Positions 29,028 to 38,434 of a stretch of 64,000 bases of DNA are shown here, piece by piece. Within the stretch, counting starts at the first letter, position 1. Every line of letters starts with the position of its first letter. Below the pieces are notes generated by a model. It had not been told where the DNA came from. It saw only the letters and a program-made list of their open reading frames with translations, and did no database searches. A program made the translations under genes and the position numbers. Origin of the DNA: Paracoccaceae bacterium (lineage in GTDB: Bacteria > Pseudomonadota > Alphaproteobacteria > Rhodobacterales > Rhodobacteraceae); assembly GCA_947371955.1 (NCBI GenBank), contig CANBRQ010000003.1, positions 1 through 64,000 on the forward strand, written 5' to 3'.

Positions 29028-31526
29028 TCACCCGTCGATCCGGATGCGTGCATTCGAGGGATCAAACGGGCTGTCCTCCACCACCACCGCATCCCAAAGC
29101 TCGCGGTTCATCCGGACCTTCAGCTTGGTGCCGACTTCCGCCAGATCCGGCCGCACATAACCCATGCCGATCTGCTTGCCGAAGGCCACCGAATAGCCGC
29201 CCGAGGTCAGGCGCCCGATCTTGACGCCATCCAGCAGAAGCGCCTCCTTGCCCCATGGATCGGTGTCCGAAGGCCCGTCGATCAGCAGCGTGCAGCACTT
29301 GGACCGGATGCCAATGGCCAGCATCGCCTCCTTGCCTTGGAAGTCCTTCTTCAGATCGACAAACCGATCCAAAGCAGCTTCCAGCGGAGAGGCGTCCCGG
29401 CCCAGTTCATTGCCAAACGCCCGATAGGACTTCTCCTGCCGCAGCCAGTTCTGCGCCCGGGCGCCGACCAGCTTCAGCCCGTGCTTCTCACCGGCCTTCA
29501 GCAGTTGTTCCCACAAATAGCGCTGCATTTCGATCGGGTGGTGCAGTTCCCAGCCGAGTTCGCCGGTATAGGCCACGCGGATCGCATTGACCGGACACAT
29601 GCCGAGTTCGATCTTGCGCGCCGACAGCCATGGGAAGCGCTTGTTCGACAAGGCGGTTTCCGGATCGGCGTCCTTGATCAGTTCCGCGAGGATCTTGCGG
29701 CTGTTCGGCCCCGCCAAGGCAAAGACCCCCCACTGCGTCGTTACGTCATGGATGTCGATGTAACCGCCACCCTTGCCCATGAAGTCTTCAGCACACTTCT
29801 TCAGGTAGTCCGCATCATAGGCAGTCCATGCCCCCGCCGAGACAAGATAGTAATCGTTCTCGCCGTTGCGGACGATGGTGTATTCCGTCCGCGTCGTCCC
29901 TTGCGGCGTCAGCGCATAGGTCAGGTTGATGCGGCCCACTTTGGGCAGCGTGTTGCAGGTGAACCAATCGAGGAACGCCGTCGCCCCCGGCCCGCGGACG
30001 AGGTGCTTGGTGAAGGCGGTGGCATCAATCAGCCCCGCCGTCTCACGGATCGCCTTCGCCTCCTCCACCGCATAGGGCCACCAAGCCCCACGCCGGAAGC
30101 TGCGGGACTTGTGGTCGAAGTCCGCCGGAGCATCCTTCGGCCCGTAATAAATCGGCCGCTCCCACCCATTCACCTGACCGAACTGCGCGCCCAAGGCCTT
30201 CTGCCGGTCATAGACCGGAGCCGTTCGCAGCGGGCGGCAGGCTTCACGTTCCTCATCGGGGTGGTGCAGGATGAAGACGTGGTTGTAGCACTCCTCATTC
30301 TTGCGTGCCGCATACTCGGTCGTCATCCACGACCCGTAGCGCTTGGGGTCCAGCGAGGCCATGTCGATCTCGGCCTCGCCATTCACCATCATCTGCGCGA
30401 GGTAATAGCCCGTGCCACCCGCAGCGGTGATGCCGAAGCTGAAGCCCTCTGCCAGCCACATGTTCCGCAAGCCCGGCGCAGGCCCGACCAGCGGATTGCC
30501 ATCCGGCGTATAGCAGATCGGGCCGTTGTAATCGTCCTTCAGCCCCACGGTCTCCGACGAGGGCAGACGGTGGATCATCGACATGTATTCCGCCTCGATC
30601 CGCTCCAGATCCAGCGGGAACAGGTCGGCGCGGAAGGCCTCCGGCACGTCATACAGAAAACGGGCCGGGGCGTTCATCTCATAGGGCCCCAGAATCCAGC
30701 CGCCACGCTCTTCGCGGACATACCACTTGGCATCCGCATCGCGCAGCACCGGGTGCTGCGGATGGGTCTTGCGGTATTCCACCAGCATCGGGTCCGGTTC
30801 GGTCACGATATACTGGTGCTCCACCGGAATGGCCGGGATCTTGATGCCCAACAGCTTCGCCGTCCGCTGCGCATGGTTGCCGGTGGCGGTGACCACATGC
30901 TCGGCATGGATCTCGAATTTCTCGTCCGAGGGTACCAGACGTCCGCCGACCTCATGCATCCGCGTGGCCGAGACGATCCACTCCGACCCGGTCCAGCGAT
31001 AGGCATCAACCTGAATCTTCCGCTCGATTGTCGCCCCCAACTGCCGTGCACCCTTGGCCATGGCCTGCGTCACGTCAGCGGGATTAATGTAGCCGTCCTG
31101 CGGATGGTACAAGGCGCCCAAAAGATCATCGGTCCGCACCAGCGGCCAGCGGTCCTTGATGTCCTTCGGCGACAGAAACTCATGGTACACGCCAGCGGTT
31201 TCCGCGACAGACGAATACAACATGTATTCGTCCATCCGCTCGGCCCGCTGCGCCATGCGCAGGTTGCCCACCACGTAGAAGCCCGGGTTCAGACCCGTTT
31301 CAGCCTCCAGCCCCTTGTAGAAATCGACCGAGTACTTGTGGATATGCGTCGTCGCATAACCCATGTTGAACAAAGGCAGCAGCCCCGCCGCATGCCAGGT
31401 GGAGCCTGATGTCAGCTCGTCCCGCTCCACCAGCATCGTGTCCCAGCCGGCTTTGGCCAGATGATAGGCAATGCCGGTGCCAACGGCGCCACCGCCGACG
31501 ACCAGGGCTTTGACATGGGTTTTCAT
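29028..31526 (-). CDS. FAD-dependent oxidoreductase with GcvT domain, dimethylglycine/sarcosine dehydrogenase-like
   Basis: KALVVGGGAVGTGIAYHLAKAGW dinucleotide fold; C-terminal GcvT (RVAYTGELGWELHHP). Confidence 0.93.
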   Translation of the reverse strand: MKTHVKALVVGGGAVGTGIAYHLAKAGWDTMLVERDELTSGSTWHAAGLLPLFNMGYATTHIHKYSVDFYKGLEAETGLNPGFYVVGNLRMAQRAERMDEYMLYSSVAETAGVYHEFLSPKDIKDRWPLVRTDDLLGALYHPQDGYINPADVTQAMAKGARQLGATIERKIQVDAYRWTGSEWIVSATRMHEVGGRLVPSDEKFEIHAEHVVTATGNHAQRTAKLLGIKIPAIPVEHQYIVTEPDPMLVEYRKTHPQHPVLRDADAKWYVREERGGWILGPYEMNAPARFLYDVPEAFRADLFPLDLERIEAEYMSMIHRLPSSETVGLKDDYNGPICYTPDGNPLVGPAPGLRNMWLAEGFSFGITAAGGTGYYLAQMMVNGEAEIDMASLDPKRYGSWMTTEYAARKNEECYNHVFILHHPDEEREACRPLRTAPVYDRQKALGAQFGQVNGWERPIYYGPKDAPADFDHKSRSFRRGAWWPYAVEEAKAIRETAGLIDATAFTKHLVRGPGATAFLDWFTCNTLPKVGRINLTYALTPQGTTRTEYTIVRNGENDYYLVSAGAWTAYDADYLKKCAEDFMGKGGGYIDIHDVTTQWGVFALAGPNSRKILAELIKDADPETALSNKRFPWLSARKIELGMCPVNAIRVAYTGELGWELHHPIEMQRYLWEQLLKAGEKHGLKLVGARAQNWLRQEKSYRAFGNELGRDASPLEAALDRFVDLKKDFQGKEAMLAIGIRSKCCTLLIDGPSDTDPWGKEALLLDGVKIGRLTSGGYSVAFGKQIGMGYVRPDLAEVGTKLKVRMNRELWDAVVVEDSPFDPSNARIRIDG

Positions 31527-31645
31527 GGGACTGACTCCGCAAATTGGTTTGGTCCCTTATGTGCCCGAACCGCGCTGGAAGGGGCAAGGCCACCCGACAC
31601 TTGTTGGCCGAAAACGACATGATGCGCGATATGCGGCAGACGCCC

Positions 31646-31975
31646 TCAATCGAGGTGGAAGATTTCCGGCATCGCCGCCCACCATTCGCCCGCCTTGCGC
31701 GTCTCCAACGGGGCCTGACAGGGCATGCAAACCGCCCACCAGTCCTGCGTCACCGGGTCCGCCGCCATCTTGGCCATGTCTGCCGCATGATCGAGCCCGT
31801 GGTACTCGTAGTAGGAGAACATCAGATTCTCCGGCTCTTTCAGATAGATCGAGTAGTTGCGGATGTTGCATTCCGTGATCATCTTCAAGACATCCGGCCA
31901 GACAGCCGCGTGCAGCCGGATGTATTCCGCCTTCTTCTCTTCGTTGACGCCAACCACCATTCCATAGCGCTGCAT
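31646..31975 (-). CDS. L-rhamnose mutarotase family protein
   Basis: MQRYGMVVGVNEEKKAEYIRLHAAVWPDVLKMITECNIRNYSIYLKEPENLMFSYYEYHG. Confidence 0.9.
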   Translation of the reverse strand: MQRYGMVVGVNEEKKAEYIRLHAAVWPDVLKMITECNIRNYSIYLKEPENLMFSYYEYHGLDHAADMAKMAADPVTQDWWAVCMPCQAPLETRKAGEWWAAMPEIFHLD

Positions 31976-31985
31976 ATGATCCTCC

Positions 31986-32777
31986 CTACTGCCGCCGCAT
32001 CCTGCCAAACAAGGCGGCCAGGGCGAAGAACCCCGCCGCCGCAGTCACAATCGAAGGTCCCGCCGGAGTATCCTTCCAAAGCGACAATCCCAGCCCCGCG
32101 AGGCACGCCAAAGCTCCGATCCCCGAGGCCAGCGCCGCCATCTGCTCCGGCCCGCGGGACAGGGCCCGCGCCGCCGCCGCCGGAATGACCAGCATGGCGG
32201 CAATCAGCAAAGCCCCCACCACCTTCAAGGCCACCGCCACCACCACCGCCAGGGCCAGCGTCAGGATCAACCTCTCCCGATCGGGGTTGATGCCGTCGGC
32301 CTGTGCCAGGTCAGCATTGACGGTTGAGGTCAAAAGCGCCTGCCAACGCCATGCCAAGAGCCCCAGAACCAGCACCGCACCGCCCCAGATATAGGCCAGA
32401 TCGCTCTTCGACACTGCAAGGATATCGCCGAACAGATAGGTCTCCAGACTGGTATGCACCCCATGCACAAAGCTGATCGCCACCAGCCCAAGCGCCAGCG
32501 CGCCGTGGCTCAGCACCCCCAAGGTCGTATCCACCGCCCAGCCCCTTGCGGCCAAGGTCGCCACTGTCACCGCCATGATCACCGCCACCGCCAGCGTTCC
32601 CAAGGGCACCGGCAAGTCGGTCGCCAAGGCGAGAGCGACACCAAGGATAGCGGCATGCGCCGTCGCATCGCCAAAATAGGCCATCCTGCGCCACAGAACG
32701 AAGGACCCCAACGGCCCCGTCGCGAGTGAAACGCCAACCCCGGCCAGCCCCGCCCGGATCAGGAAATCATCCAGCAT
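31986..32777 (-). CDS. znuB: Zinc ABC transporter permease
   Basis: ABC-3 family membrane protein; SFVHGVHTSLETYLFGDILAVS; zur/znu context. Confidence 0.93.
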   Translation of the reverse strand: MLDDFLIRAGLAGVGVSLATGPLGSFVLWRRMAYFGDATAHAAILGVALALATDLPVPLGTLAVAVIMAVTVATLAARGWAVDTTLGVLSHGALALGLVAISFVHGVHTSLETYLFGDILAVSKSDLAYIWGGAVLVLGLLAWRWQALLTSTVNADLAQADGINPDRERLILTLALAVVVAVALKVVGALLIAAMLVIPAAAARALSRGPEQMAALASGIGALACLAGLGLSLWKDTPAGPSIVTAAAGFFALAALFGRMRRQ

Positions 32778-33528
32778 GGTGGTGGCCATCTTGGTCATGG
32801 TCGTGATGATGTTCATGCACGTGGTCATGGCTGTGATCATGCCGATGCTGATACAGCGCCAGCGCCCCTTGGGTGCCCAAGCCGAACAAAGCCCGATATT
32901 CCGGTGCCGCCGACACCACCCGCGGCGTCCCCTCGCAGCAGATGTGATGGTTCAGACAAATCACCCGATCACTCGCCGCCATCACCACATGCACATCATG
33001 GGACACCATCAGCACGGCTGCCCCCGTCTCTTGCCGGACTTCGGCGATCAGCCGATAAAAAGCTGCTTCTCCCGGCTGGTCCAGACCTTGAGTCGGCTCG
33101 TCCAGCACCAGCAACCCCGGCTTGCCCAACAGGGCCCGCGCCAGCATCACCCGCTGCAACTGCCCACCCGACAGGCCCGCCAGCGGCTTGCTGCCAGTGC
33201 CCTCCATCCCGACCCGATACAGCGCCGCGTCCGCTTCGGCAGGACTGACCCGGTAGGGCAGCGACAGGAACCGGCACACCGACAAGGGCAGGCTTGGATC
33301 AATCGCCAGCTTCTGCGGCACATAGCCGATCTTCAGGCCCGCAGCCCGGGTCACCCTGCCAACATCGGGCACGACCATCCCCAGCAAGGCCCGCAGCAAA
33401 GTGCTTTTGCCAGAGCCGTTCGGCCCCAGAATGGTGACGATCTCCCCCGCCTCCACCGCCATCGAGACGCCACTGAGCACCTCGACCCCGCCCAACCGGA
33501 CGGTCAGCCCCTCCGTCGCCAAAAGCAT
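32767..33528 (-). CDS. znuC: Zinc ABC transporter ATP-binding protein with His-rich C-terminus
   Basis: GPNGSGKSTLLRALLG, LSGGQLQRVMLARALLGKP; tail HRHDHSHDHVHEHHHDHDQDGHHHAG. Confidence 0.95.
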   Translation of the reverse strand: MLLATEGLTVRLGGVEVLSGVSMAVEAGEIVTILGPNGSGKSTLLRALLGMVVPDVGRVTRAAGLKIGYVPQKLAIDPSLPLSVCRFLSLPYRVSPAEADAALYRVGMEGTGSKPLAGLSGGQLQRVMLARALLGKPGLLVLDEPTQGLDQPGEAAFYRLIAEVRQETGAAVLMVSHDVHVVMAASDRVICLNHHICCEGTPRVVSAAPEYRALFGLGTQGALALYQHRHDHSHDHVHEHHHDHDQDGHHHAG

Positions 33529-34076
33529 CAGGCCACCCCCCGCAGCGGCGCGATCCTGCCGCCGTCGGCGTCAGGACCAGCCAAGGCGCAGCCCGGGCAC
33601 AGCCCCATCGCCTCCACCGTGGCCCGCTCCACCGTGAAGCCCACGGCCAAGGCAGCCACAGCCAATGCATCGCCAACGGACCGGCCCGGAGCCTCCGCCA
33701 CCGCGTGGCAGGCCCGGCAGATCAGGAAGGCGGGCGCGTGAACCTCACCCGGATGCATGCAGGCGGTGAAGGCGTTCAGGCGGCGGATCCGGTGCGCAAG
33801 CCCTTGTTCCTCAAGGAACTCCAACGCGCGGTACGCGACCGGCGGCTGGTTGCCATAGCCCTCCGCCGCCAGCCGTTCCAGCACGTCATAGGCCCCCAAA
33901 GCCCGATGCGCCTCCAACAATATCTGCAGCGTGCGCCGTCGGACCGGAGTCATCCGACCGCCGCCTTCCGCCATCCGCGCCTCGGCCAAGGCCATCAGAT
34001 CGCCCGTGCAACGCGCATGATCATGCGGGGCAAAGGCGACGTCGGGCTGCGTGCAGCCGGGGCAGTTAGCATGCAT
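33528..34076 (-). CDS. zur: Fur-family zinc uptake regulator
   Basis: MTPVRRRTLQILLEAHRALGAYDVLERL..., CRACH and LCPGC zinc motifs; divergent from znuA. The 1.6-kb ORF in the track is over-extended. Confidence 0.92.
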   Translation of the reverse strand: MHANCPGCTQPDVAFAPHDHARCTGDLMALAEARMAEGGGRMTPVRRRTLQILLEAHRALGAYDVLERLAAEGYGNQPPVAYRALEFLEEQGLAHRIRRLNAFTACMHPGEVHAPAFLICRACHAVAEAPGRSVGDALAVAALAVGFTVERATVEAMGLCPGCALAGPDADGGRIAPLRGVA

Positions 34077-34093
34077 CAGGGCACCCGCTTGAC

Positions 34094-34110
34094 ATGTTAT
34101 GATATAACAT
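34094..34110. promoter_or_regulatory. Zur-like box
   Basis: ATGTTAT-gat-ATAACAT inverted repeat between divergent zur and znuA. Confidence 0.8.
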
Positions 34111-34145
34111 CCTACAGAAGCCCCCTCTTCTGCGAAAGATGGAAA

Positions 34146-34994
34146 ATGCGTCTCCTCGCCCTCCTGCTGATGACCACCCCTGCCATGGCGCAGGTCCCGA
34201 TCGTGGAAACCGACATCCCTCCCGTCGCCGCCCTTGTGGCGCAGGTGATGGGCAATTTGGGCACGCCGGGAATGCTGCTGGACAAGGGCGGCGACGAACA
34301 TGACCTGCAATTGCGGCCCAGTCAGATGCGCGCCCTGAATGCGGCGCAACTGCTGGTCTGGGTTGGCCCTGACCTGACCCCGGGCCTGGAGGAGGCCCGC
34401 GCTTCGGCCCCGAACCTTGAAAGCCTCGCCCTGCTGGACGACCCCGCCACCCGGCGGATCGACTACGCGGGCGGCGGCGTGAACCCCCATGCCTGGCTGG
34501 ACCCCGGCAATGCCGCCGTCTGGGCGGGTCTGATCGCAGACCGTCTGGCCAAACTGGACCCGGCAAACGCCGCCGCCTACCATGCCAACGCGACCACAGC
34601 GCAAGCGGAAATCGCTAAGCTTGACAATAGCTTGACCGCAAGACTTGCCCCCCTGAATCAGCCCTTCGTCACCTACCATGATGCCTATGGCTACCTGATC
34701 CAACACTACCACCTGCCCTATGCAGGGGGCCTTGCCGCTGGCGACGCCGCCCCGCCCGGGGCCGCCCGCCTGTCTGATCTGCACGCCCAAGCCGCCAGTG
34801 GCGCCATCGCCTGCGCCTTCCCCGAGGTGCAGCATGATCCGGCGCTGATCACCAACCTTGCCACGGGCACTAAGCTGTTCGTGGGCCCCGCGCTGGACCC
34901 CGTGGGCGCCAGCCTTGACCCCGGCCCCCAGGCCTACAAGACCCTGATGACCGCCCTGACCGATGCGCTTCTGACCTGCGCCAAGGCACGCTGA
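34146..34994 (+). CDS. znuA: Zinc ABC transporter substrate-binding protein
   Basis: Signal peptide MRLLALLLMTTPAMA; GGDEHDLQLRPSQMRAL; VNPHAWLDPGNA; FVTYHDAYGYLIQHY. Confidence 0.93.
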   Translation: MRLLALLLMTTPAMAQVPIVETDIPPVAALVAQVMGNLGTPGMLLDKGGDEHDLQLRPSQMRALNAAQLLVWVGPDLTPGLEEARASAPNLESLALLDDPATRRIDYAGGGVNPHAWLDPGNAAVWAGLIADRLAKLDPANAAAYHANATTAQAEIAKLDNSLTARLAPLNQPFVTYHDAYGYLIQHYHLPYAGGLAAGDAAPPGAARLSDLHAQAASGAIACAFPEVQHDPALITNLATGTKLFVGPALDPVGASLDPGPQAYKTLMTALTDALLTCAKAR

Positions 34995-35061
34995 CCTCTC
35001 GAATCCTTGACCCGCGCCGCCGCTTCCGCCACCAATTTCCGCGCAGGTCAGGGAGACTAGA

Positions 35062-36045
35062 ATGTCAGTTGCCACTATCACCACCTTCGGAACCACCGCT
35101 TCGGGGGCCGAGGTCAAACGCATCACCCTGACCAGCGGCGCCCTGTCGGCCTCGGTCATCACCAAGGGCGCCACGCTGCAATCGGTGCGGGTGGAGGGGC
35201 TGGACCATGACCTGACGCTCGGCTCGGACCTGCTGTCGGATTACGAGGGCAAGCTGCGCCACCATGGCTCCTTGGTCGCTCCGGTGGTCAATCGGTTTAC
35301 CGATGGCAAGGCCACGATCGGCGGCGTGGCTTATGAGTTTGAAAAGAACCAGAATGGCATCCATACCCTGCATTGCGGGGCCGTCGGCACGCAGCACAAG
35401 ATCTGGGAGATTGTCGAGGCTGACGAGACCAGCGTCACCCTCGGTCTTGATCTGCCCGATGGCGAGGGCAACTTCCCCGGCAACCGCCATGTCGAGGCGC
35501 GCTTTTCCGTGCATCCGGGTCATGTCCTGCGGATGGAGGTGACGGCCACGACCGATGCGCTGACCCTGTTCAACGCAGCCAACCATTCTTACTGGAACAT
35601 GGACGGGTCCGAGAATTGGGCAGGCCACTCCCTGCAGATCGCTGCCGGACAGTACCTGCCCACCACCGAAACCTTCGCCCCCACGGGTGAGATTGCCGAT
35701 GTCACCGGCAGCCAGATGGACTTCCGCCGCGGCCGCAAGATCACCCAAGCCGACACCGTGCTGGACCACAACTTCTGCCTGTCCGGCGGACGTCAGGCCC
35801 TGCGCGATGTGCTTTGGCTGACCGGCACCTCTGGCTTGACGATGACCATCGCCACCACCGAAGCGGGCATCCAGTTGTACGACGGCCGCGCCGCCCAGCG
35901 CCCCGGTCGCGGGGTCTACGAAGGTCTTGCCATCGAAGCGCAGAACTGGCCCGACGCGCCGAACCATGCAGGCTTCCCGTCGATCGAGCTGAAGCCGGGT
36001 GAGACCTACAACCAGGTCACCGAGTGGCGGTTTACCAAGTCCTGA
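35062..36045 (+). CDS. galM: Aldose 1-epimerase
   Basis: HGSLVAPVVNRFTDGKATIGGVAYEF, NAANHSYWNMDGS, GLAIEAQNWPDAPNHAGFPS. Confidence 0.94.
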   Translation: MSVATITTFGTTASGAEVKRITLTSGALSASVITKGATLQSVRVEGLDHDLTLGSDLLSDYEGKLRHHGSLVAPVVNRFTDGKATIGGVAYEFEKNQNGIHTLHCGAVGTQHKIWEIVEADETSVTLGLDLPDGEGNFPGNRHVEARFSVHPGHVLRMEVTATTDALTLFNAANHSYWNMDGSENWAGHSLQIAAGQYLPTTETFAPTGEIADVTGSQMDFRRGRKITQADTVLDHNFCLSGGRQALRDVLWLTGTSGLTMTIATTEAGIQLYDGRAAQRPGRGVYEGLAIEAQNWPDAPNHAGFPSIELKPGETYNQVTEWRFTKS

Positions 36046-36052
36046 CCGGAGA

Positions 36053-36074
36053 GGGTGCGTGCAAGCACGCATCC
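36053..36074. repeat. Short palindrome, divergent member of family 3
   Basis: GGGTGCGTGC-AA-GCACGCATCC followed by TAC. Confidence 0.55.
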
Positions 36075-36218
36075 TACCCAAGTGCCTGCGGGCGCTGGAT
36101 TAATCCGGCGGTTTCAGGGCAAATCCGGCGTCTTCTTCGCGTCTTCCTTCTGTCTTCCTTGCGTCTCTACGCGCGCGAAGACAGGAGACTGTTAACCATG
36201 ATGCGGCGAATCGGGGAG

Positions 36219-36247
36219 CCCAAGATTTTTCGCCGAAAAATCTTGGG
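36219..36247. repeat. Palindrome family 2, copy 1
   Basis: CCCAAGATTTTTCG-C-CGAAAAATCTTGGG, perfect 14-bp arms at a convergent junction. Confidence 0.85.
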
Positions 36248-36290
36248 GTGCGGCCGTAGGGTGCGTCTGTGTACGCAGCTTGCGTCAGCC

Positions 36291-37016
36291 TTACAGCGCC
36301 TCGGCAAACAGAACCTCCAGCCGCCGCCAGTGCCGCTCCGCCCCTACCGCGTCGTAGACCGCGTGATCGGGCACGCACCAGCCGTGCTGGCAGCCGACGT
36401 AGTTTTCGATCACATGGTTCACCTCGGCCTCGCGCAGCGCCTGCGCCAGTTTGGCGGATTGTTCCGGCGGGAAACTGCGGTCTACCCCGGCGCTGCCCAC
36501 ATAGACCTGACCCTTGATCAAGCCCACCCTTGTGTGCGGGCTGTCGGCCGCATCGCTGGCGAGGTTGCCACCGTGCAGGCTCGCCGCCGCCTTGATGCGG
36601 TCCGGGTAAGCCGCCGCCGCGTTCATGGCACGGCCACCGCCCATGCAATAGCCGACGGTGGCAACTGCGCCTGTGGCCCCCTCGACAGACAAAAGGTCAA
36701 GGAAGGCCGCCGTATCGCGCACTGTCAGGTCCTGAGAGGTCGCGCCCATGAGCCCCATCAACTGCGACCGGGTCGCGTCATTGCCAAAGGCCGTCAAAGG
36801 GTCAAACGGCCCGTAAGTCCCCGCGCGGTAGAACAAATCCGGCAAGACCACCACATGCCCCATCGCAGCCATCCGCGCCGCCATATCCTGCATCGCAGGC
36901 CGTGGCCCGAAGGCGTCCATGTAAAGGATCACCCCCGTCGTCGAGGGCCTTTCCGGATGGAACACCCATACCGGGGCCGTGCCGTCCGCCGTCACAACCT
37001 GCTTGATCTCGCCCAT
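36291..37016 (-). CDS. Dienelactone hydrolase family protein
   Basis: GVILYMDAFGPRPAMQDMA; VGYCMGGGRAM nucleophile elbow. Confidence 0.92.
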   Translation of the reverse strand: MGEIKQVVTADGTAPVWVFHPERPSTTGVILYMDAFGPRPAMQDMAARMAAMGHVVVLPDLFYRAGTYGPFDPLTAFGNDATRSQLMGLMGATSQDLTVRDTAAFLDLLSVEGATGAVATVGYCMGGGRAMNAAAAYPDRIKAAASLHGGNLASDAADSPHTRVGLIKGQVYVGSAGVDRSFPPEQSAKLAQALREAEVNHVIENYVGCQHGWCVPDHAVYDAVGAERHWRRLEVLFAEAL

Positions 37017-37073
37017 GCCGTCCTCCCTTGAAGCCTCAAGACAGCTAGCCCGTCCGGCGGCATAATCAAAGCC

Positions 37074-38309
37074 TTAGCCTTGAAGGCCCATCACACCCGC
37101 GCTGCGAAACCACTTCACGATCGCGTCACGCTCGGGCTGTTCCATGTAGGACAGGTTGGCGGGCGGCATGGCGTGGGTCAGGCCCGCCTGTTCGTAAATC
37201 CGCCGCGCCTCACGCGCGATGTCGTTGGGTGTCTCTAGCACCACGCCTTTGGGTGCGTAGTTGATCCCCTCATAGGCCGGTTCCCGCGCGTGGCACATGG
37301 AACAGCGGCCCTGAATGATTGTGACCACGTTGTCGAAGCCAGAGGCCGAGGCATAGGTCAGCGGGGGGCCTTCCAGCTTCGCATCCTCGGCCGGGTGGTA
37401 CATCGTCGCGGTCGAGAGCCAGGCGATGATCAGGAAGAGGATCCCCGTGACCGCCCATGTCCAGTGCGGCGAGCCTTTCTTGGCGTGGCGGGTGTTGAAC
37501 CAATGCCGGATCGTGACGCCCATCAGGAAGACAAGACTGGCGATGATCCAGTTGTATTTGGTGGCGAAGATCAGCGGGTAGTGGTTCGACAGCATCAGGA
37601 AGATGACGGGCAGCGTCAGGTAGTTGTTGTGCGTGCTGCGCTGCTTGGCGATCTTGCCATACTTCGCATCTGGTGTACGGCCTGCCTTGAGGTCCGCCAC
37701 CACGACTCGCTGGTTCGGCATGATGACGAAGAACACGTTGCCCGACATGATCGAGGCGGTGAAGGCCCCCAGATGCAGCATCGCGGCGCGGCCACTGAAG
37801 ACATGGACGTAGAACCAGCTCATCGCGACCAGAACGAAGAACAGGGCCACCATCACCGCCGTCTGGTTGGCGTTGACGAAGACCTTGCAGATCGTCGTAT
37901 AGGCCACCCAGCCGAAGGCCAAGGATGCCAGCGAGATCGCGACGGCCTGCCAGACGGTCAGGTCCATAACCTCCGGATCAATCAGGAAAAACTGCGCGCC
38001 CATGTAGTAGAACAGGACCAGCATGGCAAAACCTGACAGCCAGGTCGAATAGCTTTCCCACTTGAACCAGATCAGGTGATCGGGCAGCGCGGCGGGGGCC
38101 ACCATGTACTTCTGGATGTGATAGAAGCCGCCGCCATGGACTTGCCATTCCTCGCCACTGGCGCCCGGCGGCAAGGGCACGTCACGCCGCAGGCCAAGGT
38201 CCAAAGCGATGAAGTAGAAGCTGGACCCGATCCACGCCATGGCCGTGATCACATGCACCCAGCGCACGGCGATCTGCACCCAGTCCCACAGCACTATCCA
38301 GTCATACAT
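37074..38309 (-). CDS. puuD: Membrane urate hydroxylase with C-terminal cytochrome c domain
   Basis: N-terminal TM domain; C-terminal GRCSMCHAREPAYEG haem motif; adjacent urate catabolism genes. Confidence 0.92.
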   Translation of the reverse strand: MYDWIVLWDWVQIAVRWVHVITAMAWIGSSFYFIALDLGLRRDVPLPPGASGEEWQVHGGGFYHIQKYMVAPAALPDHLIWFKWESYSTWLSGFAMLVLFYYMGAQFFLIDPEVMDLTVWQAVAISLASLAFGWVAYTTICKVFVNANQTAVMVALFFVLVAMSWFYVHVFSGRAAMLHLGAFTASIMSGNVFFVIMPNQRVVVADLKAGRTPDAKYGKIAKQRSTHNNYLTLPVIFLMLSNHYPLIFATKYNWIIASLVFLMGVTIRHWFNTRHAKKGSPHWTWAVTGILFLIIAWLSTATMYHPAEDAKLEGPPLTYASASGFDNVVTIIQGRCSMCHAREPAYEGINYAPKGVVLETPNDIAREARRIYEQAGLTHAMPPANLSYMEQPERDAIVKWFRSAGVMGLQG

Positions 38310-38434
38310 CGCGCATCCCTCGTGTTTTCAAAAACCTATACCGGGGCGCACTTAACTGTTAATCCGTCAAATGCCGGATCACTTTCAAGATTGGCAAAAG
38401 AACTGGCACTACAGGCAAAAGGACCACCCTCCGC

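Noticed and set aside
29337-31409. 690-aa plus ORF opposite the dimethylglycine dehydrogenase-like gene
   Set aside because: Antisense shadow; no motifs, whereas the minus gene has clear FAD and GcvT motifs.
33528-35174. 548-aa minus ORF merging zur with sequence opposite znuA
   Set aside because: N-terminal two thirds are antisense to znuA; true Zur start is MHANCPGC at 34076 next to the Zur-like box.
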